DNA from: Bacteroides stercoris ATCC 43183
GTDB taxonomy: Bacteria > Bacteroidota > Bacteroidia > Bacteroidales > Bacteroidaceae
DNA: 64,000 nucleotides
Direction of reading: 5' to 3'
NCBI RefSeq assembly: GCF_025147325.1
Contig: NZ_CP102262.1
Location: 434,001 to 498,000, forward strand
In this document: positions 28,501-38,921 of the stretch, piece after piece
How the letters are laid out: each line of letters begins with the position of its first letter
How positions within the stretch are numbered: position 1 is the stretch's first letter
The notes under the pieces: generated by a model
Told to the model about the DNA's origin: nothing
The model's database searches: none
Seen by the model: only the letters and a program-made list of their open reading frames with translations
Program-made: the position numbers and the translations under genes

Positions 28501-29854
28501 TCTTCGGCTGGAACGCCTGGATACCCAGACGGTGCAGTGTCGGAGCACGGTTCAACAATACCGGATGTCCTTTCATTACATGTTCCAGAATGTCCCAGAT
28601 AACAGGTTCCTTACGGTCTACAATCTTCTTGGCACTCTTCACCGTCTTCACAATACCACGCTCGATGAGCTTACGGATAATGAACGGCTTGTAGAGCTCG
28701 GCCGCCATGAGTTTAGGAATACCGCACTCACCCATTTTCAGTTCCGGACCTACAACGATTACGGAACGTGCAGAGTAATCGACACGCTTACCCAACAAGT
28801 TCTGACGGAAACGTCCCTGCTTACCTTTCAAACTGTCGGAAAGTGACTTCAAAGGACGGTTGGCATCAGTCTTCACTGCGCTTGACTTACGAGAGTTATC
28901 GAACAATGAATCGACAGCTTCCTGCAACATACGTTTCTCATTACGTAAAATCACCTCAGGAGCCTTGATTTCAATCAATCTCTTCAAGCGGTTGTTACGG
29001 ATGATAACGCGACGGTAAAGGTCGTTCAAGTCGGAAGTGGCGAAACGCCCGCCATCCAACGGAACCAACGGACGAAGTTCGGGCGGGATAACCGGTACGA
29101 TACGTACAATCATCCATTCGGGCTTGTTGCGTCCGCGTGATGCACGGAAAGACTCAACTACCTGCAAACGCTTCAAAGCTTCGCTCTTACGCTGTTGTGA
29201 AGCATCGCTGCCTGCACGGTTACGCAGTTCGTAAGACAATGAATCAAGATCAATGCGCGACAGCAAGTCATAAATGGCTTCTGCACCCATCTTGGCAACA
29301 AACTTATTGGGGTCTGAATCTTCAAGGTACTGATTATCGCTTGGTAACTTTTCCAACAGATCCAGATATTCTCCTTCTTCAAGCAAATCATACTGTGCCA
29401 CTTCGCCTTCCAATATACCCGGCTGGATTACTACATAACGTTCGTAGTAAATAATAGCATCGAGTTTCTTGGTCGGTAAACCCAGCAAGTAACCGATTTT
29501 ATTAGGAAGCGAACGGAAATACCAAATGTGAGCCACCGGCACAACCAGCTGGATGTGTCCCATACGCTCACGACGTACTTTCTTTTCTGTCACTTCCACA
29601 CCGCAACGGTCACACACAATGCCTTTGTAACGGATACGTTTGTACTTACCGCAATGGCACTCATAATCCTTAATAGGACCGAAGATACGCTCGCAGAACA
29701 AACCGTCGCGTTCCGGCTTATACGTCCGATAGTTAATGGTTTCAGGCTTTAAAACTTCACCACTCGAATTCTCAAGGATTTCTTCGGGAGAAGCCAAACC
29801 GATAGAGATTTTCGAGAAATTACTCTTTATCTTGTTATCTTTTCTAAAAGCCAT
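25559..29854 (-). CDS. rpoC: RNA polymerase beta-prime subunit
   Basis: The 1431-residue catalytic subunit. The start is taken at [19 protein letters not shown]; an in-frame extension upstream is A/T-rich spacer. Landmarks are the zinc-binding CHCGKYKR...CDRCG near residues 68-86, the active-site [12 protein letters not shown] with its three Mg-binding Asp, a second Cys cluster ([13 protein letters not shown]), and the trigger loop/bridge region [17 protein letters not shown]. It follows rpoB after a 113-bp A/T-rich gap and ends before a strong terminator. Length is typical for Bacteroidetes. A 600-codon antisense frame over the gene is not considered real. Confidence 0.99.
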   Translation of the reverse strand: MAFRKDNKIKSNFSKISIGLASPEEILENSSGEVLKPETINYRTYKPERDGLFCERIFGPIKDYECHCGKYKRIRYKGIVCDRCGVEVTEKKVRRERMGHIQLVVPVAHIWYFRSLPNKIGYLLGLPTKKLDAIIYYERYVVIQPGILEGEVAQYDLLEEGEYLDLLEKLPSDNQYLEDSDPNKFVAKMGAEAIYDLLSRIDLDSLSYELRNRAGSDASQQRKSEALKRLQVVESFRASRGRNKPEWMIVRIVPVIPPELRPLVPLDGGRFATSDLNDLYRRVIIRNNRLKRLIEIKAPEVILRNEKRMLQEAVDSLFDNSRKSSAVKTDANRPLKSLSDSLKGKQGRFRQNLLGKRVDYSARSVIVVGPELKMGECGIPKLMAAELYKPFIIRKLIERGIVKTVKSAKKIVDRKEPVIWDILEHVMKGHPVLLNRAPTLHRLGIQAFQPKMIEGKAIQLHPLACTAFNADFDGDQMAVHLPLSNEAILEAQMLMLQSHNILNPANGAPITVPAQDMVLGLYYITKLRKGAKGEGLTFYGPEEALIAYNEGKCDIHAPISVIVKDIDENGNVVDKMMHDTSVGRVIVNEIVPAKAGYINTIISKKSLRDIISHVIKVCGVAEAAEFLDGIKNLGYQMAFKGGLSFNLGDIIIPEEKEALVQKGYEEVEQVINNYNMGFITNNERYNQVIDIWTHVNSELSNILMKTISSDDQGFNSVYMMLDSGARGSKEQIRQLSGMRGLMAKPQKAGAEGGQIIENPILSNFKEGLSVLEYFISTHGARKGLADTALKTADAGYLTRRLVDVSHDVIINEEDCGTLRGLVCTALKNNDETIATLYERILGRVSVHDIVHPTTGELLVAGGEEITEAIAQKIEDSPIESVEIRSVLTCESKKGVCAKCYGRNLATSRMVQKGEAVGVIAAQSIGEPGTQLTLRTFHAGGTAANIAANASIVAKNPSRLEFEELRTVDIIDEAGEPAKVVVGRLAEVRFVDVNTGIILSTHNVPYGSTLYAADGEVVEKGKLIARWDPFNAVIITEATGKIEFEGVIENVTYKVESDESTGLREIIIIESKDKTKVPTAHIMTEDGELIRTYNLPVGGHVVVENGQKVKAGEVIVKIPRAVGKAGDITGGLPRVTELFEARNPSNPAVVSEIDGEVTMGKVKRGNREIIVTSKTGEVKKYLVPLSKQILVQENDYVRAGTPLSDGAITPADILAIKGPTAVQEYIVNEVQDVYRLQGVKINDKHFEIIVRQMMRKVEIDEPGDTRFLEQQVVDKLEFMEENDRIWGKKVVVDAGDSQNLQPGQIVTARKLRDENSMLKRRDLKPVSVRDAVPATSTQILQGITRAALQTSSFMSAASFQETTKVLNEAAINGKVDRLEGMKENVICGHLIPAGTGQREFEKIIVGSKEEYDRMLANKKTVLDYAVDDKVEE

Positions 29855-29967
29855 ACTTTTATATATAATTGATAATTGAGAATTAAAAATTGAAAAACAA
29901 TGTTGATAAGTCGGGAATTGAGAATCAAGAGACATTAGCTCTCAACCCTCAATTTCCAAATTTCAAT

Positions 29968-32900
29968 TTATTCTAAGTTGATGCTCAAGCCCAAACCTCT
30001 CAACTCGTGCAACAATACATTCAGTGATTCAGGAATACCCGGAGCTGGCATCGGCTCACCCTTAACGATTGCTTCATAAGCCTTGGAGCGTCCGACAACA
30101 TCATCAGACTTGATAGTCAGGATTTCCTGCAGGATATGCGCAGCACCGAATGCTTCGAGCGCCCAAACCTCCATTTCTCCGAAACGCTGACCACCGAACT
30201 GTGCCTTACCGCCCAACGGCTGTTGCGTAATAAGCGAATAAGGACCTATAGAACGTGCGTGCATCTTATCTTCAACCATGTGACCGAGTTTCAACATGTA
30301 TGTCACACCCACTGTAGCCTGCTGTTCGAAAGCCTCACCTGTACCACCATCATACAAAGTGGTTTTACCATAACGGGGCAGACCGGCCTTGTCGGTCCAT
30401 TCGTTCAGGTCATCCAGCGTAGCACCATCAAAGATAGGCGTAGCAAACTTAACTCCCAAGTTCTTTCCGGCACGTCCCAAAACAGCCTCGAATATCTGAC
30501 CGATGTTCATACGTGAAGGCACACCCAGCGGATTCAATACAATATCTACCGGAGTACCGTCTGCCAAGAACGGCATGTCTTCCTGACGTACCACGCGTGA
30601 AACGATACCTTTGTTACCGTGACGACCGGCCATCTTATCACCAACACCGATCTTACGCTTCTTGGCAATATAAACCTTAGCCATCTGGATAATACCTGCA
30701 GGCAACTCGTCACCGATAGTAATAGCAAATTTCTTACGTTTCAACTCTGCATCGAGTTCCTTATATTTCTTGATAAAGTTCGTTACCAGTGCACGGATCA
30801 ATTCATTGGTATGCTCGTCTTTTGTCCAATTGCTCAACTGAATAGCAGTAAAGTCTATATCACTGAAATCAGAAGCATAGAATTTAGCGCCTTTACTGAT
30901 TACTTCAGCTCCCATATAGTCTTTCACACCTTCTGAAGTATGATTTTCTGTGAGCTTCAAAAGCTTATTTACCAATATTTTCTCCAAATCAGCCACCTTG
31001 CTATCGAACTCATCATCAATCTTCGGCAACAATGCCTTGTCGGCCAATTTAGAACTACGAGTCTTGATAACGCGGGAGAACAGACGTTTACCGATAATCA
31101 CACCTTTCAAAGAAGGAGATGCCTTCAAAGACGCATCTTTCACATCACCAGCCTTATCACCGAATATGGCACGAAGCAACTTTTCTTCCGGAGAAGGGTC
31201 AGACTCGCCTTTCGGAGTAATCTTACCAATCAAAATATCACCCGGCTCGATACGGGCACCTACACGCACAATACCATTCTCGTCAAGGTCTTTGGTAGCC
31301 TCTTCACTTACATTAGGAATATCGGAAGTCAACTCTTCCATACCGCGCTTCGTTTCACGAACTTCCAAAGAGTATTCCTCTACGTGTACGGAAGTCAAAA
31401 GGTCTTCGCGAACCACACGTTCGTTCAATACGATAGCGTCCTCATAGTTGTATCCCTTCCAAGGCATGTAGGCAACCAACAGGTTCTTACCCAAAGCGAG
31501 CTCGCCCTGTTCGGTCGAGTAACCCTCGGTAAGGATTTGTCCCTTCGTCACACGCTGACCTTTCTCGCAAATAGGACGAAGGTCAATCGTCATGTTCTGG
31601 TTGGTACGACGCCATTTGGGAATAGTATATTCTTTCAGTGCAGATTCGAAGCTTACAAACTCTTCCTCTTCCGTACGATCGTACAGAATGCGGATAGTCG
31701 TAGCATCTACAAAGTCAACCACACCTTCGCCCTCAGCAGTAATCTGCGTACGAGAGTCACGTGCAAGCTGACGTTCGATACCTGTACCTACAATCGGAGC
31801 TTCACTCTTCAACAAAGGAACTGCCTGGCGCATCATGTTCGATCCCATCAACGCACGGTTAGCATCGTCATGTTCCAAGAACGGAATCAGAGATGCTGCA
31901 ATAGAGGCAATCTGCTGTGGCGATACGTCCATCAGCTCTACCTCATCAGGAGCTACAACCGGATAATCGGCATCCTGACGGGATTTTACTTTGTCGCGGA
32001 CGAAAGTTCCGTCTTCATTCAAAGGTGCATTACCCTGAGCGATAATCTTCTCTTCTTCTTCTTCGGCTGTAAGGTAAACCAAACCTTCATCTGAAAGGTC
32101 TACCTTTCCGTTAGCCACCTTGCGGTACGGTGTCTCAATAAAACCAAGCTGATTGATTTTAGCAAACACACAAAGTGAAGATATCAAACCAATGTTCGGA
32201 CCTTCAGGCGTTTCAATCGGACAAAGACGACCGTAGTGAGTATAGTGTACGTCACGCACCTCAAAACCGGCACGTTCACGTGACAAACCACCGGGACCCA
32301 AAGCTGACATACGGCGCTTGTGAGTGATTTCGGCAAGCGGGTTGGTCTGGTCCATGAATTGTGACAAGGCATTTGTTCCGAAGAAAGAATTGATAACGGA
32401 AGAAATAGTCTTGGCGTTAATCAAATCGATCGGAGTAAAGACTTCATTGTCACGAACATTCATACGCTCGCGGATAGTACGGGACATACGTGCCAAACCG
32501 ATAGCAAACTGGTTTGACAACTGTTCGCCTACCGTACGTACACGACGGTTGCTCAAGTGGTCAATATCATCAACATCTGCTTTTGAGTTTATCAACTCAA
32601 TCAGATACTTGATAATCTCAATGATATCTTCCTTGGTGAGTACACGGACATCCATGTCAGTCGTCAAATTCAACTTTCTGTTGATACGATAACGACCTAC
32701 ATCACCCAAGTCGTATCTCTTTTCTGAGAAGAACAGGTTATTAATAACCTCACGCGCGCTGGCATCATCGGCAGGATCTGCATTACGCAACTGACGATAG
32801 ATATAAAGCACTGCTTCTTTTTCCGAATTACTGGGGTCCTTCTGCAGAGTGTTATATATGATAGAGTAGTCAGACTGGTTCGGTTCTTCCTTATGTACAA

Positions 32901-33780
32901 GGATATTCTGAACGCCTGACTCTAATATAATGTCAATATGTTCCGGCTCGATTATAGTTTCACGGTCGATAACCACTTCGTTACGCTCAATAGAAACAAC
33001 TTCACCGGTATCTTCGTCTACAAAATCCTCAATCCATGTTTTCAATACACGTGCTGCCAACTTACGACCTACAATCTTCTTGAGGTTCGTCTTATTCACT
33101 TTCACGTCTTCCGCCAGATTGAAGATTTCAAGAATGTCCTTATCATTCTCAAAACCGATAGCTCTCAGCAAGGTGGTTACCGGTAACTTCTTCTTACGGT
33201 CGATATAGGCATACATGACATTGTTGATGTCAGTAGCAAACTCAATCCAAGATCCTTTGAACGGGATGATACGGGCTGAGTACAACTTAGTACCGTTGGC
33301 ATGCACGCTTTGACCGAAGAATACGCCCGGTGAACGATGAAGCTGCGACACAACAACACGTTCCGCACCATTGATAACGAATGTAGCCTTATCCGTCATA
33401 TAAGGAATCGGGCCCAGGAATACATCCTGAATAACCGTATCAAAATCTTCGTGGTCAGGGTCGGTACAATATAATTTCAATTTTGCCTTTAAGGGTACGC
33501 TATAAGTAAGCCCTCGCTCTATACATTCGTCTATGGTATAGCGCGGCGGATCAATATAGTAGTCCAAAAACTCAAGAACAAAATTATTTCTTGTATCGGC
33601 AATGGGGAAGTTTTCAGCAAATACTTTATACAGTCCCTCGTTCTTACGTTTCTCGGGTGGGGTATCCAGTTGTAAAAAGTCTTTGAATGACTTCAATTGT
33701 ACTTCCAGGAAATCCGGATATTCCAGCGGATTCTTAGTCGAAGCAAAATTAACTCTTTGATTTACAGTATTTGAAGACAT
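29968..33780 (-). CDS. rpoB: RNA polymerase beta subunit
   Basis: The 1270-residue subunit forms one pincer of the DNA channel. The rifampicin-resistance region [20 protein letters not shown] with ALGPGGL is present, with the Gln, Asp, His, Arg and Ser of the sensitive type. Other landmarks are [14 protein letters not shown] and [13 protein letters not shown] near the active site and the C-terminal [13 protein letters not shown] clamp segment. The stop is followed, after a 113-bp gap, by rpoC. A hairpin (33825-33860) precedes the gene and may attenuate read-through from rplL. Confidence 0.99.
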   Translation of the reverse strand: MSSNTVNQRVNFASTKNPLEYPDFLEVQLKSFKDFLQLDTPPEKRKNEGLYKVFAENFPIADTRNNFVLEFLDYYIDPPRYTIDECIERGLTYSVPLKAKLKLYCTDPDHEDFDTVIQDVFLGPIPYMTDKATFVINGAERVVVSQLHRSPGVFFGQSVHANGTKLYSARIIPFKGSWIEFATDINNVMYAYIDRKKKLPVTTLLRAIGFENDKDILEIFNLAEDVKVNKTNLKKIVGRKLAARVLKTWIEDFVDEDTGEVVSIERNEVVIDRETIIEPEHIDIILESGVQNILVHKEEPNQSDYSIIYNTLQKDPSNSEKEAVLYIYRQLRNADPADDASAREVINNLFFSEKRYDLGDVGRYRINRKLNLTTDMDVRVLTKEDIIEIIKYLIELINSKADVDDIDHLSNRRVRTVGEQLSNQFAIGLARMSRTIRERMNVRDNEVFTPIDLINAKTISSVINSFFGTNALSQFMDQTNPLAEITHKRRMSALGPGGLSRERAGFEVRDVHYTHYGRLCPIETPEGPNIGLISSLCVFAKINQLGFIETPYRKVANGKVDLSDEGLVYLTAEEEEEKIIAQGNAPLNEDGTFVRDKVKSRQDADYPVVAPDEVELMDVSPQQIASIAASLIPFLEHDDANRALMGSNMMRQAVPLLKSEAPIVGTGIERQLARDSRTQITAEGEGVVDFVDATTIRILYDRTEEEEFVSFESALKEYTIPKWRRTNQNMTIDLRPICEKGQRVTKGQILTEGYSTEQGELALGKNLLVAYMPWKGYNYEDAIVLNERVVREDLLTSVHVEEYSLEVRETKRGMEELTSDIPNVSEEATKDLDENGIVRVGARIEPGDILIGKITPKGESDPSPEEKLLRAIFGDKAGDVKDASLKASPSLKGVIIGKRLFSRVIKTRSSKLADKALLPKIDDEFDSKVADLEKILVNKLLKLTENHTSEGVKDYMGAEVISKGAKFYASDFSDIDFTAIQLSNWTKDEHTNELIRALVTNFIKKYKELDAELKRKKFAITIGDELPAGIIQMAKVYIAKKRKIGVGDKMAGRHGNKGIVSRVVRQEDMPFLADGTPVDIVLNPLGVPSRMNIGQIFEAVLGRAGKNLGVKFATPIFDGATLDDLNEWTDKAGLPRYGKTTLYDGGTGEAFEQQATVGVTYMLKLGHMVEDKMHARSIGPYSLITQQPLGGKAQFGGQRFGEMEVWALEAFGAAHILQEILTIKSDDVVGRSKAYEAIVKGEPMPAPGIPESLNVLLHELRGLGLSINLE

Positions 33781-33824
33781 CTGTTAATGGATTTGTAGAA
33801 CTTAATTTTAAATATATACACAAA

Positions 33825-33860
33825 AAGGTAAAGAACCCTTTTCACGAAGGGTTCCTTACC
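33825..33860 (-). terminator. Partial terminator / attenuator between rplL and rpoB
   Basis: On the minus strand GGTAAGGAACCCTT pairs with AAGGGTTCTTTACC around a 6-nt loop and is followed by TTTTTG. Attenuators at this place set the ratio of L7/L12 to RNA polymerase in other bacteria; the same use here is inferred. Confidence 0.75.
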
Positions 33861-33885
33861 GAATTACCTGATTTACAGGCTAATG

Positions 33886-34263
33886 TTATTTAAGTTCAAC
33901 TTCAGCTCCAGCTTCTTCCAATGTTTTCTTCAATGATTCTGCTTCGTCTTTAGCCAAACCTTCTTTTACTACGCTAGGAGCACCGTCTACCATGTCTTTA
34001 GCTTCCTTCAAACCAAGACCGCAAGCTTCCTTAACGGCTTTAACTACTTGAAGTTTAGCTGAGCCAGCGCTCTTCAATACTACATCGAAAGAAGTTTTTT
34101 CTTCAGCGGCAGCAGCACCACCAGCTGCAGGGCCAGCAGCAACAGCAACAGCTGCAGCAGCAGGTTCAATACCGTATTCTTCTTTCAGGATAGTTGCAAG
34201 TTCATTAACTTCTTTTACTGTCAAGTTAACTAATTGTTCTGCAAAAGCTTTCAAATCTGCCAT
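33886..34263 (-). CDS. rplL: 50S ribosomal protein L7/L12
   Basis: Stalk protein present as multiple dimers; recruits translation GTPases. The 125-residue protein has the N-terminal dimerisation helices ([20 protein letters not shown]), an Ala/Gly-rich hinge (about 37-55) and the C-terminal factor-binding domain with [20 protein letters not shown]. It lies downstream of rplJ with a 60-bp gap. Confidence 0.98.
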   Translation of the reverse strand: MADLKAFAEQLVNLTVKEVNELATILKEEYGIEPAAAAVAVAAGPAAGGAAAAEEKTSFDVVLKSAGSAKLQVVKAVKEACGLGLKEAKDMVDGAPSVVKEGLAKDEAESLKKTLEEAGAEVELK

Positions 34264-34323
34264 TTTTGTATGATTTTAATTGTTTAATTACTAAAATAAA
34301 TTGATGTTTTTTTGTTTCCGAAG

Positions 34324-34845
34324 TTACGCTTCGGGACGTTCACCGAGAGTCTTGAGAACTCCGTGAATGGTGTTACCACCTGATTGCAGAGCAGAAATAA
34401 CATTCTTGGCCGGTGATTGCAGCAAGGCAACGATTTCGGCAATAACTTCATTCTTACTCTTGATACTTACGAGAGCATCCAACTGGTCAGCACCAACATA
34501 GAAGCTTTCTTCTGCATATGCAGCTTTCAGTCCGGGAATACCGTTCTTTGCTTTATCTTTCAGCAGTTTCGCAGGTGCATTCGCTGTATTGCAAAACATT
34601 ACAGCAGTCGTACCTTTCATGCAACCGTAAAGCGGAGAATAATCCTCTTCCAAGCTTTCCAATGCTTTATGAAGCAATGTATTCTTAACTACCATCAATT
34701 TGATGTCAGCCTTGAAACACAAAGCTCTCAACGCGCTTGTATCAGCAGCGTTCATAGCAGTGGTATCTATCAAATAGAAGTGACCGTATTCCTTAACTGT
34801 AGCAGCAATCTGCTCAATAATCGTACTTTTATCTTCCTTTCTCAT
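34324..34845 (-). CDS. rplJ: 50S ribosomal protein L10
   Basis: L10 anchors the L7/L12 stalk to 23S rRNA; in E. coli it represses rplJL translation. The 173-residue protein starts MRKEDKSTIIEQIAATVKEY and has the N-terminal globular domain with KADIKLMVVKNTLLHKALES, then the C-terminal helix that binds L7/L12 dimers. It starts 15 bp after rplA. Confidence 0.97.
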   Translation of the reverse strand: MRKEDKSTIIEQIAATVKEYGHFYLIDTTAMNAADTSALRALCFKADIKLMVVKNTLLHKALESLEEDYSPLYGCMKGTTAVMFCNTANAPAKLLKDKAKNGIPGLKAAYAEESFYVGADQLDALVSIKSKNEVIAEIVALLQSPAKNVISALQSGGNTIHGVLKTLGERPEA

Positions 34846-34860
34846 TATTACTCCGTTTTA

Positions 34861-35559
34861 TTAGATTTCTTCTACAGATTTCGGGTCAATCTTGATACCC
34901 GCACTCATCGTGCTAGAAAGATAAATACTCTTGATATATGTACCCTTGGCTGCGGTCGGTTTCAATTTATTCAAAGTAGAGATGAATTCTTTCGCATTGT
35001 CGCGAATTTGATCAGCACTAAATGAAACTTTACCGATAGAAGTATGAACGATACCGCTCTTGTCAACTTTAAAGTCGATTTTACCTTGTTTTACTTCTTT
35101 TACAGCTTTAGCAACATCCATAGTCACAGTGCCACTCTTCGGATTCGGCATCAATCCACGAGGACCGAGTACACGACCGAGCGCACCAATCTTACCCATG
35201 ATAGACGGCATAGTGATGATTACATCAATATCAGTCCATCCACCTTTGATCTTTTCAATATATTCGTCAAGACCAACATAGTCAGCTCCGGCTTCTTTTG
35301 CAGCAGCTTCAGCATCCGGTGTACAAAGCACCAAAACGCGTGTAACTTTACCAGTACCGTGAGGAAGTGATACAACACCTCTCACCATCTGGTTAGCCTT
35401 ACGCGGGTCAACGCCCAAACGTACGTCGATATCCAGAGAAGCGTCGAACTTAGTAAAAGTAATTTCCTTTACCAATTGAGCAGCTTCTTTGAGAGAGTAT
35501 GCTTTCCCTGCTTCAATTTTTTCTGCAGCCAACTTTTGATTTTTTGTCAGTTTACTCAT
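34861..35559 (-). CDS. rplA: 50S ribosomal protein L1
   Basis: L1 forms the mobile stalk that handles the E-site tRNA, and represses the rplKA mRNA in E. coli. The 232-residue protein starts [20 protein letters not shown] and has [20 protein letters not shown], the family signature (about 127-146), in the second domain. It lies 15 bp after rplK. Confidence 0.98.
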   Translation of the reverse strand: MSKLTKNQKLAAEKIEAGKAYSLKEAAQLVKEITFTKFDASLDIDVRLGVDPRKANQMVRGVVSLPHGTGKVTRVLVLCTPDAEAAAKEAGADYVGLDEYIEKIKGGWTDIDVIITMPSIMGKIGALGRVLGPRGLMPNPKSGTVTMDVAKAVKEVKQGKIDFKVDKSGIVHTSIGKVSFSADQIRDNAKEFISTLNKLKPTAAKGTYIKSIYLSSTMSAGIKIDPKSVEEI

Positions 35560-35574
35560 TCTAATTGAAGTTTA

Positions 35575-36018
35575 TTAGTTATTAACCGGGAACTCCCCTT
35601 TTACAGCGATACCCATACTACGAGCTGTACCAGCAACCATCTTCATGGCAGCTTCTACAGTGAAACAGTTTAAGTCAACCATCTTGTCCTGAGCAATCGT
35701 ACGAACCTGTTCCCAAGTAATCTCGGCAACTTTCTTACGGTTAGGCTCAGCAGAACCACTCTTTACCTTAGCTACTTCAAGTAATTGAATAGCAACGGGA
35801 GGAGTCTTGATTACAAAATCGAAAGACTTGTCTGCGTAGTAAGTGATAATCACAGGAAGAATTTTTCCTGCTTTGTCTTGGGTTCTGGCGTTGAATTGCT
35901 TGCAAAACTCCATGATGTTGATTCCCTTAGAACCCAGAGCAGGTCCAACGGGAGGTGATGGATTTGCCGCGCCTCCTTTAATCTGTAATTTGATTAGTCC
36001 AGCAACTTCTTTAGCCAT
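35575..36018 (-). CDS. rplK: 50S ribosomal protein L11
   Basis: L11 forms the GTPase-associated centre with 23S rRNA and is needed for the RelA response. The 147-residue protein starts [20 protein letters not shown], has the Pro-rich [20 protein letters not shown] hinge used by factors and thiostrepton, and the C-terminal RNA-binding domain ending [18 protein letters not shown]. Confidence 0.98.
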   Translation of the reverse strand: MAKEVAGLIKLQIKGGAANPSPPVGPALGSKGINIMEFCKQFNARTQDKAGKILPVIITYYADKSFDFVIKTPPVAIQLLEVAKVKSGSAEPNRKKVAEITWEQVRTIAQDKMVDLNCFTVEAAMKMVAGTARSMGIAVKGEFPVNN

Positions 36019-36075
36019 TTTTTAATTGATTTATATATAAACATTAATGAAGAATATTACAGCGTAACACCTGTC

Positions 36076-36618
36076 CTATTCTTTTTCTACTTGCATAAAG
36101 CCCAATTCGAGCGGAGTCTTCCGTCCGAATATCTTTACCATGACCTTCAGTTTCTTCTTCTCGGTATTCACTTCTTCAATGATTCCGCTAAAGCCACTGA
36201 ACGGACCGTAATTCACTTTTACAGTCTCGCCGACTACATACGGGATATTCAGTTCTTCACCGGCATCCTGCAATTCGTCAACTGTACCAAGTATACGATT
36301 CACTTCCGACTGTCTCAGAGGAACGGGTTTTTCCGATCCACCCAAGAATCCTATCACATTAGGAGTATTTCTCAGATGGTGAGCGACCTCACCAACCAGA
36401 GCAGCCTCCACCAAAACGTAACCAGGGAGATAACTTCTCTCTTTCACAATTTTCTTACCATTGCGAACCTGATATACCTTTTCGGTAGGAATCAATACCT
36501 GAGACACATAATCACCAAGGTCGCTGTTTTTGATATCAGCTTCAAGATATTCCTTTACCTTAGTTTCTTTACCGCTAATAGCACGCAAAACGTACCATTT
36601 CTTTTCAATCTCAGACAT
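36076..36618 (-). CDS. nusG: Transcription elongation / antitermination factor NusG
   Basis: NusG binds the RNA polymerase clamp and links it to Rho or the ribosome. The start is taken at MSEIEKKWYVLRAISGKE (180 residues); a 10-residue in-frame extension contains the upstream purine-rich leader. The NGN domain spans about 1-115, with YLPGYVLVEA and NTPNVIGFLGG, and the KOW domain starts around 125 with VKVNYGPFSGFSGIIEEVN. It is directly downstream of secE, the universal secE-nusG-rplK arrangement. Confidence 0.98.
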   Translation of the reverse strand: MSEIEKKWYVLRAISGKETKVKEYLEADIKNSDLGDYVSQVLIPTEKVYQVRNGKKIVKERSYLPGYVLVEAALVGEVAHHLRNTPNVIGFLGGSEKPVPLRQSEVNRILGTVDELQDAGEELNIPYVVGETVKVNYGPFSGFSGIIEEVNTEKKKLKVMVKIFGRKTPLELGFMQVEKE

Positions 36619-36631
36619 TTCTCCTTCTTTT

Positions 36632-36820
36632 TTAATGTGGATAAACAAATTCCATTAAATGCTGGAAACAGAAGTCCATCGCAAATACCACCAGTGCAAT
36701 AAGCAGGGAAGCATATAAAACAACTACTGCACTGTTAGTAAGTTCAGAATACGTAGGCCACGACACTTTATGAACAAGCTCGTCGTAAGTTTCTTTAAAA
36801 TAAGCTACTATCTTCTTCAT
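36632..36820 (-). CDS. secE: Protein translocase subunit SecE
   Basis: Small clamp subunit of the SecYEG channel. The 62-residue protein starts MKKIVAYFKETYDELVHKVS and has the conserved VSWPTYSELTNS amphipathic segment and one membrane helix (about residues 33-52). The open frame continues upstream through the tRNA-Trp gene, but that part is RNA-gene sequence, so the ATG at 36820 is chosen. It lies 15 bp after tRNA-Trp. Confidence 0.96.
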   Translation of the reverse strand: MKKIVAYFKETYDELVHKVSWPTYSELTNSAVVVLYASLLIALVVFAMDFCFQHLMEFVYPH

Positions 36821-36834
36821 TTCAAAAATATTAG

Positions 36835-36907
36835 CACGGGAGGAGAGGCTCGAACTCCCGACACCCGGTTTTGGAGACCGGTGCTCTACCAACTGAGCTA
36901 CTCCCGT
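36835..36907 (-). tRNA. tRNA-Trp (CCA anticodon)
   Basis: A 73-nt cloverleaf: acceptor ACGGGAG/CTCCCGT with discriminator G, D-arm AGCTCAGTTGGTAGAGC, anticodon loop CTCCAAA (anticodon CCA) and T-loop TTCGAGC. The 3' CCA is not encoded. It lies between tuf and secE in the same transcription unit. Confidence 0.97.
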
Positions 36908-36915
36908 GTGAACAT

Positions 36916-36947
36916 AATCAGTTCCCAGTAAATACCGGGAACTGATT
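36916..36947 (-). promoter_or_regulatory. Hairpin between tuf and tRNA-Trp
   Basis: AATCAGTTCCC (36916-36926) pairs perfectly with GGGAACTGATT (36937-36947) around a 10-nt loop. No T-run follows on the minus strand, so it is more likely an RNA-processing or partial-attenuation site that separates the tuf mRNA from tRNA-Trp-secE than a full terminator. Confidence 0.6.
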
Positions 36948-36961
36948 AAGATATTTGGTTA

Positions 36962-38146
36962 TTAGTCGAGAATTTCAGTAATCTGACCAGAACCTACTGT
37001 ACGACCACCCTCACGGATAGCGAAACGCAAACCTACGTTCAATGCTACCGGATAGATCAGTTCTACAGTAATTTCTACGTTATCGCCAGGCATTACCATT
37101 TCAGTTCCTTCCGGAAGAGAAATTTCACCTGTACAGTCCATAGTACGCAGATAGAACTGAGGACGGTATTTGTTGTGGAACGGAGTGTGACGACCACCTT
37201 CTTCTTTCTTCAAAACATAGATAGAAGCTTTGAACTTAGAGTGAGGTTTAATCTGACCCGGCTTACAAAGAACCATACCACGTTTGATTTCGTTCTTATC
37301 GATACCACGGAGCAACAAACCTACGTTATCACCGGCTTCACCCTGATCCAGCAATTTGCGGAACATTTCAACACCAGTTACAACAGACTTTTTGTCTTCA
37401 CCCAAACCGAGGATTTCAACTTCGTCACCTACATGGATAACACCAGCTTCGATACGACCTGTAGCTACAGTACCACGACCAGTAATTGAGAATACGTCTT
37501 CAACCGGCATCAGGAACGGTTTATCAATATCACGCGGAGGCAATGGAATCCAATTGTCGCAAGCATCCATCAATTCCATTACTTTTTCTTCCCACTTTTC
37601 AACACCGTTCAATGCACCAAGAGCAGAACCCTGGATGAAAGGAGTGTTGTCACCATCGAATTCGTAAGCTGAAAGCAGTTCACGCATTTCCATTTCAACA
37701 AGTTCCAGCATTTCAGGATCATCTACCATATCGCACTTGTTCATAAACACAACCAGTCTAGGAACGTTTACCTGACGAGCCAACAGGATGTGTTCACGAG
37801 TTTGAGGCATCGGACCATCGGTTGCAGCAACCACGATGATAGCACCATCCATCTGAGCAGCACCTGTTACCATGTTCTTAACGTAGTCGGCGTGACCCGG
37901 ACAGTCTACGTGAGCATAGTGACGATTAGCTGTTTCATACTCAACGTGTGAAGTATTGATAGTAATACCTCTTTCCTTTTCTTCAGGAGCGTTGTCAATC
38001 TGGTCGAATGATTTTACTTCAGAAAAACCTTTCTTGCCTAATACTGTAGTGATAGCAGCAGTCAACGTGGTTTTACCGTGGTCTACGTGACCAATTGTAC
38101 CAATGTTTACGTGCGGTTTGGTACGTTCGAATTTCTCTTTAGCCAT
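36962..38146 (-). CDS. tuf: Elongation factor Tu
   Basis: GTPase that brings aminoacyl-tRNA to the ribosome. The 394-residue protein has [10 protein letters not shown] (about 19-28), DCPGHADY and NKCD motifs and three domains, ending [10 protein letters not shown]. It is the only tuf copy in this window. It is embedded among tRNA genes (tRNA-Thr, tRNA-Tyr, tRNA-Thr upstream; tRNA-Trp downstream), like the E. coli tufB operon, rather than after fusA. Confidence 0.99.
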   Translation of the reverse strand: MAKEKFERTKPHVNIGTIGHVDHGKTTLTAAITTVLGKKGFSEVKSFDQIDNAPEEKERGITINTSHVEYETANRHYAHVDCPGHADYVKNMVTGAAQMDGAIIVVAATDGPMPQTREHILLARQVNVPRLVVFMNKCDMVDDPEMLELVEMEMRELLSAYEFDGDNTPFIQGSALGALNGVEKWEEKVMELMDACDNWIPLPPRDIDKPFLMPVEDVFSITGRGTVATGRIEAGVIHVGDEVEILGLGEDKKSVVTGVEMFRKLLDQGEAGDNVGLLLRGIDKNEIKRGMVLCKPGQIKPHSKFKASIYVLKKEEGGRHTPFHNKYRPQFYLRTMDCTGEISLPEGTEMVMPGDNVEITVELIYPVALNVGLRFAIREGGRTVGSGQITEILD

Positions 38147-38195
38147 AGCTTTACTTGTTATTTATTTGATTAATAATCAGCTTTTACATTTTATG

Positions 38196-38267
<72 letters not shown>

Positions 38268-38283
38268 AAGAAAACCGGAGTTG

Positions 38284-38366
38284 TGGGCAAAGATGGATTC
38301 GAACCACCGAAGGCGTAAGCCAGCAGATTTACAGTCTGCCCCATTTGGCCACTCTGGTATTTGCCC
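38284..38366 (-). tRNA. tRNA-Tyr (GTA anticodon)
   Basis: An 83-nt class II tRNA with a long variable arm: acceptor GGGCAAA/TTTGCCC, anticodon stem GCAGA/TCTGC with loop CTGTAAA (anticodon GTA), discriminator A. It sits between the two tRNA-Thr genes. Confidence 0.97.
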
Positions 38367-38436
38367 AATCATAGAACTCTTTTTCTTTTTCTGAATTCTC
38401 TCGGGCGTTCCCACCCTTTAGTGATAATTCATTTTG

Positions 38437-38510
38437 AGCCTCTTGTCGGATTCGAACCAACGACCCCGAGATTACAAATCACGTGCTCTGGCCAACTGAG
38501 CTAAAGAGGC
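38437..38510 (-). tRNA. tRNA-Thr (TGT anticodon)
   Basis: A 74-nt cloverleaf: acceptor GCCTCTT/AAGAGGC, D-arm GCTCAGTTGGCCAGAGC, loop TTTGTAA (anticodon TGT), T-loop TTCGAAT. The anticodon stem CGTGA/TCTCG has a T-T mismatch in its middle pair. It is the first gene of the tRNA-tuf-secE-nusG-rpoBC unit. Confidence 0.95.
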
Positions 38511-38560
38511 AATCTTTTTAAAAATGCAACCGCAACGTTCTACCGCGAGCGAAACGGCTG

Positions 38561-38591
38561 CAAATTTAGACATTTATTTTTTACCCGCAAA
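38561..38591 (-). promoter_or_regulatory. Promoter of the tRNA-tuf cluster
   Basis: Minus-strand -33 TTTG (38588-38591), 19-bp spacer, -7 TAAATTTG (38561-38568): a perfect consensus match. It overlaps the gap between hpf and tRNA-Thr(TGT) and would start transcription roughly 40-45 bases before the tRNA. Confidence 0.85.
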
Positions 38592-38606
38592 ATTTTAAGC
38601 GGATTT

Positions 38607-38906
38607 TTATTTACTTCGTTGTTTTTCCTTGTATTTAACCAGCTGTTTTTCCAAAGCTTCCAGACAAAGATCCACTGCTTCTTCAAACGTATCACAAACC
38701 TTATTCGCATAAAGCTCACCGTTGGGCACCAATACTTTCACCCCGGCTTCTTTATTTTCGGCTGTTTCCGGTTTAACTACCTTTAATGACACCTCTACTT
38801 TCTCTATATCATCGTAAAATTTCTCCAATTTAGCAGCTTTCTTCTGAATAAAAGCCTGCAACTGCTCTGACGCATCAAAGTGAATCGATTGAATTCTAAC
38901 TATCAT
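38607..38906 (-). CDS. hpf: Ribosome hibernation factor (HPF/RaiA family, short form)
   Basis: Binds the decoding centre of idle ribosomes in stationary phase. The 99-residue protein starts MIVRIQSIHFDASEQLQAFI and shows the beta-alpha-beta-beta-beta-alpha S30AE domain with EKVEVSLKVVKPE and CDTFEEAVDLCLEALEKQL. It lacks the C-terminal dimerisation domain of long HPF, so it is the short type (similar to HPF/YfiA). It lies 15 bp after xerC in a rpsU-xerC-hpf unit. Confidence 0.92.
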   Translation of the reverse strand: MIVRIQSIHFDASEQLQAFIQKKAAKLEKFYDDIEKVEVSLKVVKPETAENKEAGVKVLVPNGELYANKVCDTFEEAVDLCLEALEKQLVKYKEKQRSK

Positions 38907-38921
38907 ACTTACCTCCTTTTT

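Noticed and set aside
29855..29935. 27-codon N-terminal extension of RpoC
   Set aside because: A/T-rich spacer sequence; the standard start [13 protein letters not shown] is internal to it.
36821..36892. N-terminal extension of SecE
   Set aside because: It would translate the tRNA-Trp gene; the ATG at 36820 starts the normal SecE sequence.
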